Virus record (IMG/VR): IMGVR_UViG_3300046467_000702 | Coordinates: 1-23,145 of that record | Direction: 5' to 3' (one strand) | Source: a virus | Length of the DNA: 23,145 nt | Shown here: positions 15,320 through 21,625 of the stretch, one piece after another | How positions within the stretch are numbered: the first letter of the stretch is position 1 | How the letters are laid out: each line of letters starts with the position of its first letter | Notes under the pieces: model-generated | The model's database searches: none | What the model was told of the DNA's origin: nothing | What the model saw: the letters and a program-made list of their open reading frames with translations, nothing else | Made by a program: the position numbers and the translations under genes

Positions 15320-17968
15320 ATGTCCGTTCTCCCCTTTCTACCCACTTGCGATGCCGGTGTTGTTCCGCCTACGCCAACACCCGGTCTTATCATCACGATT
15401 GCCGGGACGGACAGATCGAGCTATTACAAGTCTCGCTCCCTCTCGATTACGGAGACGCTTGGTAGCCGCTCGACCTGCGGCTTTCAGATATTCGATTCCA
15501 CAGGAGCCCTGAGTTGCCCGGTGGGTTCCGAGGTCATCGTCAAGATCGACGGCGAAACCGTGTTCTCCGGGACAATCGAGAAGACGGACAAGAGGTTTCC
15601 GAGCATGGATTATTCGGACACCAATATGTATATGGCGATCCGATGCGTGGACTGGAATCAGGTTCTCGACCGAAAGCTCGTGTCCCGGGTTTACCGAGCC
15701 GAGAACCAGTCTTTCGGAACGATTGTGCGGGAACTCATCCGGGAGTTTCTGGCCGATGAGGGTATCGTCGCCGGGCAGATTATGAACGGCTCCGAGACGG
15801 ACTATATCTCATTCCAGTTTGAAACGGTTACGGCTTGTCTTCAGCAGTTGGCCGATGCAGTCGGCTATGTCTTCTATGTCGATTACAACAAGCAACTCCA
15901 CTTCAGGGACAGAATCGATGTCGCCGCCCCGTTCGACCTGACCGCTTCGTCAACCAACTTCAGGAACATAACGGTTTCGGAGAGCCGCACCCGTTACCGT
16001 AACATTCAGTATCTCCGGGGTGGCTTGGAGGCATCGCCGCTCCGCCGCATCGAAACCTTCGGAGGCAACAACTCAGATCGCACCTTTACTTTGTCGCACC
16101 CGGTTGGCGAGGAACCGGAGATCTGGGTGAAGCGAGGAGCCCCGGTTGGGTTGGGGGGGGTGGATGGAGACAGAGTACCGCCCGAAGACCGGCCCGACAT
16201 CTGGGCTCTGGAGGAGGTGCCGGGAGGCGGCGGCCGACTGGGACTTGCCCTAGAGGCTGCCCGGAATGCAGGGCAGTGGGACAACGATGTTTACTACGCT
16301 GATTTTGTTGAGCTAACGGTCCCCGGATCTCCTTGGGAATTGCAATCTGTAGGCACCGGGGCGGCGGGTGACATTATGCAATGGTCTTGGGAGTTTGGCG
16401 ATAAGGAGGTAACGCAGAATAGTGATGAGGTAGCCCTCCGGGCCTACGCCTATTACCTCCTGACGGATGCGGAAATAAAGGATGGTTTTGAGCCTTTGCT
16501 GGAGAGCATCATCTCTGATTCGGTGAGGATTGTTTACAAGCCTCTAATCAGGATCGTGGCCCGAAGCGAGGATGATGCGGAGATCACCGCCCGCCAGCTA
16601 GTCGAAGGCGGCACTGGCGTATACGAGGCCGTCGAAGAAGATGAGAGAATCACGGATAGCTCGTTCGCCCAGACAAAAGTTGAGGGGCTCCTCAACCAGC
16701 TTTCCCGCATTCCGAAGACCGCAAACATTGAAACAGACCAAGCTGGAATCCGAGCGGGCCAGTTGCAGACACTCACCCTGACGAAACTGGGACTTAGCGG
16801 TAGTTTCCTGATCCAGAGTTTCTCCGCCACTGACCGTGGTGACGAGACGCTCCGCTACAGCTACAAAGCTCTCGACGGTGAATCATTGGGCGGTTGGCAA
16901 GAGTTCTTCAGGAGGCTCATCGACAGGGGGAGAAAATTCGTCGTCAGCGAGGGCGAGACGGTGATGGTCTTTGGCGAGAGCGAGGAGGCGGTGACGCTTA
17001 CCGATAACCTCCCAACTCCGGACACATCGAACACGCTTGGGGCGTACACCACCGATGCATATACCGTTTGCCTGATTAGTGCGGGATCGGCTGTAGGCAA
17101 GAGCTTTCCATCGCTGAGAACCTACGCTGATATAATCCGTGACTCGTATCCTCTTCTTTACTATCGCCTTGATGCGGTCGGTACTTTTTCGGGGGCCGCC
17201 CCCATCACAGACTCGTCCGGGAACTTCAACGGGGGGTCGGGCTACTTCCTTGGTGTGACATCCCCCGGGGCGGTGGGAACTGCGTCCACGCCGGGAACGC
17301 TAAATCCGACTTTTTGTGCGGTCTTCCCTATAAGCATCCCCGCCGCTGATTTCTTCGGCCGCATCACGGCCCCGGCTTCCGCACTGAAGGGGCAGGGGGA
17401 CTTGACCTTCGGGTTCTGGTTGGCAGTTCCGCAGCGAAGCGATGAGATGACGATATTTAATGGAGGCACTGCGGCGGATCTGTCAAACATCAGACTCGCC
17501 ATCGATGCAAACGCATCGCCAACAAGCCTTGGAACTGATTCCGTTTCTCTGCATTATTACGACACAGCCGCCGCAGCCACAAGGACGGTGACATGGACGG
17601 GCTTGGAGCTACGAAACGCAACCAACACCTTTAGCCATTTCGCTCTTGTGAGGGATCAGAGGAACCAGACGGTAGAGCTTTATATTAATGCCGTCAGCCA
17701 CGGCGTAAAGGTGACGAACACGGCAGGCGGCTCGATTGCCATGACCTCACTCGATGTAGACACCTTTATCATCGGCCAGAGTTTTGACTCTTCGCTCATC
17801 GCCTACGACGAGGATAAAGAGTATGTCGGCCTGCTCGACGAGTTCGCCATCTTCCCCAGTGCGTTGCCGCAGGCAACGATAGCGGACCATGCAAAAGACC
17901 GGCAGACCATGTATCATGTTGGAAGCAGAATCCCAACGACAGACGAACCAACCTATATGGCTCTTTGA
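15320..17968 (+). CDS. Tail hub protein with C-terminal LamG/concanavalin-like lectin domain
   Basis: This is an 882-residue protein. Residues about 20-240 have the hub (gp27/gpD-like) pattern: ITIAGTDRSSYYKSRSLSI, VIVKIDGETVFSGTIEKTD, YMAIRCVDWNQVLDRKLVS and a helix FGTIVRELIREFL. These lie near FVDYNKQLHFRDR-type strands that follow at about 190. A beta insertion (about 245-370) starts with RTFTLSHPVGEEPEIWVKRG. The fold resumes to about 520 with NIETDQAGIRAGQLQTLTL. Residues about 600-865 form a laminin-G/concanavalin-like domain: LLYYRLDAVG, DLTFGFWLAVP, FSHFALVRDQRNQTVELYIN and the closing GLLDEFAIFPSALPQATI. The hub closes the tail tube, and the lectin domain should bind a surface glycan. 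No strong ribosome-binding site precedes ATG15320. Confidence 0.82.
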   Translation: MSVLPFLPTCDAGVVPPTPTPGLIITIAGTDRSSYYKSRSLSITETLGSRSTCGFQIFDSTGALSCPVGSEVIVKIDGETVFSGTIEKTDKRFPSMDYSDTNMYMAIRCVDWNQVLDRKLVSRVYRAENQSFGTIVRELIREFLADEGIVAGQIMNGSETDYISFQFETVTACLQQLADAVGYVFYVDYNKQLHFRDRIDVAAPFDLTASSTNFRNITVSESRTRYRNIQYLRGGLEASPLRRIETFGGNNSDRTFTLSHPVGEEPEIWVKRGAPVGLGGVDGDRVPPEDRPDIWALEEVPGGGGRLGLALEAARNAGQWDNDVYYADFVELTVPGSPWELQSVGTGAAGDIMQWSWEFGDKEVTQNSDEVALRAYAYYLLTDAEIKDGFEPLLESIISDSVRIVYKPLIRIVARSEDDAEITARQLVEGGTGVYEAVEEDERITDSSFAQTKVEGLLNQLSRIPKTANIETDQAGIRAGQLQTLTLTKLGLSGSFLIQSFSATDRGDETLRYSYKALDGESLGGWQEFFRRLIDRGRKFVVSEGETVMVFGESEEAVTLTDNLPTPDTSNTLGAYTTDAYTVCLISAGSAVGKSFPSLRTYADIIRDSYPLLYYRLDAVGTFSGAAPITDSSGNFNGGSGYFLGVTSPGAVGTASTPGTLNPTFCAVFPISIPAADFFGRITAPASALKGQGDLTFGFWLAVPQRSDEMTIFNGGTAADLSNIRLAIDANASPTSLGTDSVSLHYYDTAAAATRTVTWTGLELRNATNTFSHFALVRDQRNQTVELYINAVSHGVKVTNTAGGSIAMTSLDVDTFIIGQSFDSSLIAYDEDKEYVGLLDEFAIFPSALPQATIADHAKDRQTMYHVGSRIPTTDEPTYMAL

Positions 17969-17980
17969 CCTGATTGACCC

Positions 17981-18406
17981 ATGAAAGTTTCCAATAATGT
18001 TTTTATCGAGATCCGGGATGCGAAGACCAAGGCGGTCATCGGAACCCGGGAGTCTCATAATTTGATGACCACGCTTGGCCTGAACTGGGTTCGGGACTTG
18101 ATGGGAGGCACCGAGGTGCGGGCCTCCGTCATCAGGGTGGGCGTAGGGACAGCCGCTCCATCAGCCTCCGACGATGCCCTTGCGTCTGAGGTCTTGCCTT
18201 ATTTCCTCATTGATCGCCGCATAGCTGGCACTGCGAAGATGACACATAAGGTTTTTATACCGATAGGCTCCGCCAACGGTAACACCCTAAGTGAGATGGG
18301 TTTATTCCGAGGGAGTCTTCTGATCGCCCGGGCTTTGATTAGCCCGGCGATTGTGAAGACTGATGCCGTCGAGTTGACTATCGCTCACGAAATAACGGTT
18401 ACATAA
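17981..18406 (+). CDS. Small tail-tip accessory protein
   Basis: This 141-residue beta-rich protein opens with VFIEIRDAKTKAVIGTRESHN, then the helix LGLNWVRDLMGG and RVGVGTAAPSASDDALASEV. It closes with TLSEMGLFRGSLLIARALI. The pattern is one I recognise from small proteins encoded near phage fibre genes, where the conserved core is a "G-T-G-x-x-x-P-x-x-x-D-x-x-L" box followed by strands. It may be a fibre connector or collar protein. The ribosome-binding site is weak, and the gene starts 12 bases after the hub stop, so re-initiation is likely. Confidence 0.6.
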   Translation: MKVSNNVFIEIRDAKTKAVIGTRESHNLMTTLGLNWVRDLMGGTEVRASVIRVGVGTAAPSASDDALASEVLPYFLIDRRIAGTAKMTHKVFIPIGSANGNTLSEMGLFRGSLLIARALISPAIVKTDAVELTIAHEITVT

Positions 18407-18409
18407 ACA

Positions 18410-19723
18410 ATGGCTACAGCAATACCAGCGGCAGACCTCAAGGTCTTTCCTTCAGCGGACGACATCAATGCGGGCAATGTTGGGGCGGGGAATATCGTTA
18501 CGGAAGAGAATATCCGGGGACTCCTGCAATCCCTGCCCCCGATGAACTTTGTCATCAGCGGTTTCGTGATGGCTCGTGCCAGTGACACTACGGTTACGAT
18601 CACCGCTGGAGAGGCGTTCATTGGCGGCTACTATGTGCAGACGGACACTACGCAAACATACACGGTCGCCCCAGTTGAGTCGGAGATCAAGGCTCTCTAC
18701 TTTTATCTCAACCTCACAGTAGTTGGCACCGTCACAGGTGCGTCGATAAGTAATAGTTCGCAAGACATGGGATCTGTCCCGACCCCGGAATCCGCTCTGA
18801 GTGTCTTCCTTGGCGTGGCGAGGACGAACTCGCTTGGGGCCATCGCACTTCCGACCGATGTAGAGCAATCCAAGAGGAGCTATGGCGGCGGCCTTTATTC
18901 TGGAACCTATGAGGGTACGGGCGATCCCGCCGATCCAATCTCAACACTGGAAGTGCAGCTTGGGTTCGCACCATCATTTGTTTATATCTCCGGGTCGGAA
19001 CTTGGAAGCGGGAGCCATGTCGTATCCGCATCAGGATGCGTACCCGCCGGGGCTAGGAGTTATGACATCAACGGTGCCTATATGATCGGCGGCTTCATTG
19101 GTTGCGGCTGGTGCATGGTTTCCAGCACGACGATCAACACGCACCCCCGGACCTACACGGCATCCACGGGGGCATGGACGGAGGAGCAGGTTCCTGCTAA
19201 TTCTTGGAACCGCCAAACCGCATCTGTTCCCGGGGCGAGGCCCGGCGACCTTGTGATTATCGGCGGTGACAATTTCATCGGGACCGGCTCCGGAGGAATA
19301 GGTGATGACTCCGTCAATATTGATGGGGTCATCGCCGTCCCGGCATCGGTGTATGATGCGGACGCCATCTTCCTAGGCCCAACCGGCGAAGACATCAGCG
19401 GCGATTCCAGCGACAATAATTATTTCGTAGTTTCCGGTTATGTCTCCTCCGATGACATAGTGACTTGGGGAATATATAATACCGATACTAGCGGTCGCAC
19501 CCCTAATCCTGTCAACACAGGGACGATCACAGTTCTCTCCGCTTGGGAGCTACAGACATCGACGCAGTTCTTCCTTGATACGACTGACTCTATTACCTCC
19601 GAACTTCGGCCAGCACTCACCTCAAGAGGGTTCCTTGTTACAAGGACTCCGGAGGGCATTGGAGACTCAGGAGAGACGCTGAACACGAACGGGCAAAAAT
19701 ACAACTATTGGGCGTTCTCTTGA
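18410..19723 (+). CDS. Putative receptor-binding tail fibre
   Basis: This 437-residue protein has an N-terminal domain (1 to about 160) that looks like a fibre attachment part. It includes VISGFVMARASDTTVTITAGEAFIGGYYV, here cited in two overlapping pieces as VISGFVMARASDTTV and TITAGEAFIGGYYV. A second part starts at about 165 with YSGTYEGTGDPADPI and QLGFAPSFVYISG, a pattern of fibre tips that display loops on a beta scaffold. The C terminus ends LTSRGFLVTRTPEG, ETLNTNGQKYNYWAFS, matching the common "N-x-x-G-x-x-Y-x-Y-x-A-F" ending of such tips. It is Gly/Ser/Thr-rich with no enzymatic motif seen. Position at the end of the tail module supports a receptor-binding role. The start lacks a clear ribosome-binding site and lies three bases after the previous stop. 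Confidence 0.7.
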   Translation: MATAIPAADLKVFPSADDINAGNVGAGNIVTEENIRGLLQSLPPMNFVISGFVMARASDTTVTITAGEAFIGGYYVQTDTTQTYTVAPVESEIKALYFYLNLTVVGTVTGASISNSSQDMGSVPTPESALSVFLGVARTNSLGAIALPTDVEQSKRSYGGGLYSGTYEGTGDPADPISTLEVQLGFAPSFVYISGSELGSGSHVVSASGCVPAGARSYDINGAYMIGGFIGCGWCMVSSTTINTHPRTYTASTGAWTEEQVPANSWNRQTASVPGARPGDLVIIGGDNFIGTGSGGIGDDSVNIDGVIAVPASVYDADAIFLGPTGEDISGDSSDNNYFVVSGYVSSDDIVTWGIYNTDTSGRTPNPVNTGTITVLSAWELQTSTQFFLDTTDSITSELRPALTSRGFLVTRTPEGIGDSGETLNTNGQKYNYWAFS

Positions 19724-19729
19724 GGGAAG

Positions 19730-19936
19730 ATGGAACAAATGACTCCAACGACCATCGGCGTTTTCGCCGTCTTCGCAACCGTTATTATGAGGGAGGTTTT
19801 AGGCTTCCTGAAAACACGAAACGGTAATGGTAAAATGACGGAAGCAGAGACTAAAATGCTTCTGCAATTAGGCGAGATCAGGATGCATCAAAAAAGATCA
19901 TGCGAACTATTGGAGAAACTGGTTGATAAAAATTAG
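19730..19936 (+). CDS. Small membrane-anchored protein, possible holin or inner spanin-like
   Basis: This 68-residue protein has one N-terminal hydrophobic segment (about residues 7-27, TIGVFAVFATVIMREVLGFL). A soluble, charged helix with heptad-like spacing follows (about 38-67, AETKMLLQLGEIRMHQKR, then LLEKLVDK). GAGGGAAG just before ATG19730 is a good ribosome-binding site. It begins a group of three tiny genes after the fibres, a typical place for lysis genes. The anchor-plus-coil layout could suit an inner-membrane spanin or a holin partner, but it is shorter than most spanins. Function is uncertain. Confidence 0.6.
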   Translation: MEQMTPTTIGVFAVFATVIMREVLGFLKTRNGNGKMTEAETKMLLQLGEIRMHQKRSCELLEKLVDKN

Positions 19937-20135
19937 TCCACTGCTCGTGCTGTTTTTGTGCGGTTGCTCTGGAGCGGAGATCAGGGAAGTGGCGGGGATA
20001 GTTGAGTCGGTCGCCCCGGCGGTGGGTGCGGCGGCGACAACCGTGGTGGCAAGTGCCAGCCCGGTGACAGGAATTATTGTGGCGGGGGCGACACTGCTTA
20101 GTGCATTACTTAGAAACAATCTCAAGGGAGAATAG
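19923..20135 (+). CDS. Small lipoprotein, overlapping the preceding membrane protein gene
   Basis: This 70-residue protein starts at TTG19923, with GGAG (19912-19915) seven bases upstream, overlapping the preceding gene by 14 bases. The N terminus is a lipoprotein signal: basic start, hydrophobic core LLVLF and a lipobox L-C-G-C, with Cys15 as the likely lipidated residue. The rest is Ala/Val/Gly-rich, including a second hydrophobic stretch (about 45-62, VTGIIVAGATLLSALL). An outer-membrane lipoprotein overlapping a membrane-anchored coil gene recalls the Rz/Rz1 spanin layout. However, it is not proline-rich like typical Rz1, so the spanin idea is only a hypothesis. If correct, it implies a host with an outer membrane. 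Confidence 0.6.
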   Translation: MIKISPLLVLFLCGCSGAEIREVAGIVESVAPAVGAAATTVVASASPVTGIIVAGATLLSALLRNNLKGE

Positions 20136-20137
20136 AT

Positions 20138-20338
20138 ATGAATAATTTGCTTAACGCTATTGGTGGCAGGAAACTGTTTCTGGTCATCGTTGGACTAGTT
20201 CTGATGATTTTGAACAAGTCGATGGATCTTGGCCTCAGCGAGGATCACCTCATGTACTTGGTGCTTGGCGGTGCCGGTGCCGTGGCCTTAGAGGACGGCC
20301 TCCGAGGCTTCGCAAAGGGAACCTATAAAAAGAAATAG
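20138..20338 (+). CDS. Small membrane protein, holin-like
   Basis: This 66-residue protein has two hydrophobic segments, LFLVIVGLVLMIL (about 14-26) and LMYLVLGGAGAVAL (about 38-51), and a basic tail ending KGTYKKK. This is the layout of small class II-type holins, which make the inner-membrane hole that releases the endolysin. AAGGGAGAA upstream of ATG20138 is a good ribosome-binding site. It starts two bases after the lipoprotein stop. No endolysin is in the window to confirm a lysis role. Confidence 0.6.
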   Translation: MNNLLNAIGGRKLFLVIVGLVLMILNKSMDLGLSEDHLMYLVLGGAGAVALEDGLRGFAKGTYKKK

Positions 20339-20359
20339 AGCAGTCTCACTTCTGCTCTA
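20325..20359 (-). terminator. Rho-independent terminator for the leftward operon
   Basis: Read on the minus strand, an eight-base-pair stem (20359-20352 with 20343-20336, loop of eight) is followed by the T-rich tract complementary to 20325-20335 (TTTCTTTTTAT). It lies just beyond the end of the 20-cysteine gene and overlaps the stop codon of the rightward holin-like gene. Confidence 0.7.
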
Positions 20360-20366
20360 CTCGCTC

Positions 20367-20409
20367 GAACGCCCGGAACTACTACCCGTCCTCCGGGCGT
20401 TCTCTTTTT
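20367..20409 (+). terminator. Rho-independent terminator for the late (tail/lysis) genes
   Basis: An 11-base-pair perfect stem pairs GAACGCCCGGA (20367-20377) with TCCGGGCGTTC (20392-20402) around a 14-base loop, followed by TCTTTTT (20403-20409). It ends the rightward late transcript 29 bases after the last gene. Its right arm lies inside the end of the leftward 20-cysteine gene. Confidence 0.85.
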
Positions 20410-20708
20410 GATTCAAACGCAGCATCGCAATCGGGGCAGGGGCAGCTTCCGCATTTGCAGTCCCGGATCTTGAGTTCGCCGCAGTCGTCGCAATGGCAGT
20501 CCGGGCAGACGCACCACTTCTTGAGATCGAACGGCTCCCCGCAATGGTCGCAGTTGTCGCAGACGCACTCACCGTCCAGTAGGCCGCACTGGTTACAGAC
20601 CCGTCCGCCCGGATAACAATCCGAGCAGTACGGGTCGCCGCATGGTCCGTTGTAACTGGCGAAGCCGTTACACTTCGAGTGCGTGTCCGCCCATCTTTCA
20701 TCGGTCAT
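20382..20708 (-). CDS. Cysteine-rich (20 Cys) putative zinc-binding protein
   Basis: This 108-residue protein has 20 cysteines and several histidines, arranged mainly as C-x2-C and C-x-C pairs (for example YCSDC, VCNQC, CDNCDHC, CVCPDCHCDDC, CKCGSCPCPDC). These are suitable for three or more treble-clef or zinc-ribbon knuckles. Acidic residues separate the pairs. The protein lacks a signal peptide and is therefore probably cytoplasmic with bound metal rather than disulfides. Its start overlaps the preceding gene's stop as ATGA on the minus strand, so it is coupled as the third gene of the leftward operon. It could be a host-modifying, nucleic-acid-binding or metallothionein-like protein; the sequence does not decide. 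Confidence 0.72.
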   Translation of the reverse strand: MTDERWADTHSKCNGFASYNGPCGDPYCSDCYPGGRVCNQCGLLDGECVCDNCDHCGEPFDLKKWCVCPDCHCDDCGELKIRDCKCGSCPCPDCDAAFESKRERPEDG

Positions 20709-20896
20709 CGCTCATTCCATTTGCCGAGGGCGATCCAGAATAGATCCGGGGTCAGCCGCTTGACATTTCCTTCCTTGCAACGCCGGGCCATGTCCCGGAC
20801 GCTTCGATTGATTGAATCCTCAATGAGGCGGAGGGACTCAGCACCAAGCTGAACCTTCGCCTCACGGAACGCCGCCTTAATTTCCTTCTTCGTCAT
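20705..20896 (-). CDS. Mini-protein with a histone-fold-like pattern
   Basis: This 63-residue, basic, all-helical protein can be divided into a short helix (KKEIKAAFREAKV), a loop, a long helix (AESLRLIEDSINRSVRDMAR, about 19-38, extending to about 45), a loop with VKRLTPD and a last helix LFWIALGKW. Helix lengths, the Arg-Leu-Thr-Pro-Asp loop and the final ALG resemble single histone-fold proteins of archaea and bacteria. The long helix is about three residues shorter than in archaeal HMfB. It may bind or bend DNA, or be a small regulator. AAGGAG ten bases before ATG20896 (minus strand) supports the start, which overlaps the upstream stop as TGATG. The family call is tentative. Confidence 0.7.
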   Translation of the reverse strand: MTKKEIKAAFREAKVQLGAESLRLIEDSINRSVRDMARRCKEGNVKRLTPDLFWIALGKWNER

Positions 20897-21120
20897 CAGT
20901 ACGGTTCTCCTTCGATCACTAGGTCATTCAGCTTGTAGCACACATCTCCCCAAGTCGCTTCGTGAACCGTACTGGCTCCCTCATTGTTGAAGCCCTCTGC
21001 GAGATACACCCAGATGTCCTTGCCCCACTCCTCCGTCCAACCGCCGAAGTCGATTTCGCTGACACGGGGGTCGTTTCGGACATCACGCTCAGTCCGGACC
21101 TTCTTGAACTTCTTGGCCAT
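20896..21120 (-). CDS. Hypothetical 74-residue protein, first gene of the leftward operon
   Basis: The N terminus is basic (MAKKFKKVRTERDVRNDPRV). An acidic, aromatic-rich body with four Trp follows (GGWTEEWGKDIWVYLAEGF, then TWGDVCYKLNDLV). I do not recognise a characterised family. The GFNNEGASTVHEATWGDV part with strands around it could be a compact alpha/beta domain. AGGAG lies six bases upstream of the start on the minus strand, and a good sigma70-type promoter is about 50 bases upstream. It is the first gene of three coupled small genes. Confidence 0.7.
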   Translation of the reverse strand: MAKKFKKVRTERDVRNDPRVSEIDFGGWTEEWGKDIWVYLAEGFNNEGASTVHEATWGDVCYKLNDLVIEGEPY

Positions 21121-21164
21121 GACTTTCTCCTTTCTTCAAGTGGTTACTGCCATCCAACAATGAG

Positions 21165-21193
21165 ATGATAGCATAGTTTAACGGTAATGTCAA
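21165..21193 (-). promoter_or_regulatory. Sigma70-type promoter of the leftward operon
   Basis: On the minus strand, TTGACA (21193-21188) and TATCAT (21170-21165) are separated by 17 bases, a near-consensus promoter. Transcription would start near 21158, about 37 bases before the first gene. The -35 box lies in the 16-base motif TTGACATTACCGTTAA (21193-21178), an imperfect inverted repeat that recurs at the rightward promoter 22575-22602. Confidence 0.85.
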
Positions 21194-21277
21194 ATAAATA
21201 ATAATAGACCGATCCACCTCTTCAGGTAAGATGACAGTGAGGCGGAAGCGGAGGACGCAAAAAGACAAGGACTCACC

Positions 21278-21625
21278 ATGAAAGCCTTTTTTGCGTTACT
21301 CGCTCTCTCATTTCTGACGCTGCTCCCGGCTCAGGAATTGTATGAGCCCACCCCCATCTATCAGTCGGGCGATGTGAATCTCGACGGCGTGATCTGCATG
21401 AACGACAGTATTGGGATCATCATGCATCTCTGGGTCGATGGCCGGGAGCTTCCTTGCTCCGGGCTCACCGCTGATGTGGACCGCAACGGATCGGTCGGCG
21501 TTGAGGATGTCATCGGCGGCCTTCGCCATGTCTTCTACGGCGACCACATCCCGGATTGCCCGATTAGTTGCCCGCAGTATTTGAGCGACCCGAGCGGCAC
21601 TGCCACCGAGTATTACACCGAATGA
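21278..21625 (+). CDS. Secreted dockerin-like calcium-binding protein
   Basis: This 115-residue protein has a clear signal peptide (MKAFFALLALSFLTLLPA, cleavage likely after Ala18). Two EF-hand-like calcium loops of the dockerin type I kind follow. Loop 1 has Asp32, Asn34, Asp36, Gly37, Ile39 and Asp43. Loop 2 has Asp66, Asp68, Asn70, Gly71, Val73 and Asp77. Both keep the D-x-[DN]-x-[DN]-G-x-[IV]-x3-D spacing and are followed by a helix. Four cysteines (40, 60, 94, 98) in the exported part could form disulfides. Dockerins bind cohesins or calcium in secreted multi-domain proteins; a stand-alone copy in a phage is unusual. AAGGA at about 21266-21270 supports ATG21278. The end overlaps the phosphoesterase start (ATGA). 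Confidence 0.78.
   Translation: MKAFFALLALSFLTLLPAQELYEPTPIYQSGDVNLDGVICMNDSIGIIMHLWVDGRELPCSGLTADVDRNGSVGVEDVIGGLRHVFYGDHIPDCPISCPQYLSDPSGTATEYYTE

Noticed and set aside
21194-21277. Rightward promoter for the dockerin-like gene
   Set aside because: TAATAA and TAAGAT could be -10 boxes but no -35 box lies at proper distance; evidence too weak to list.
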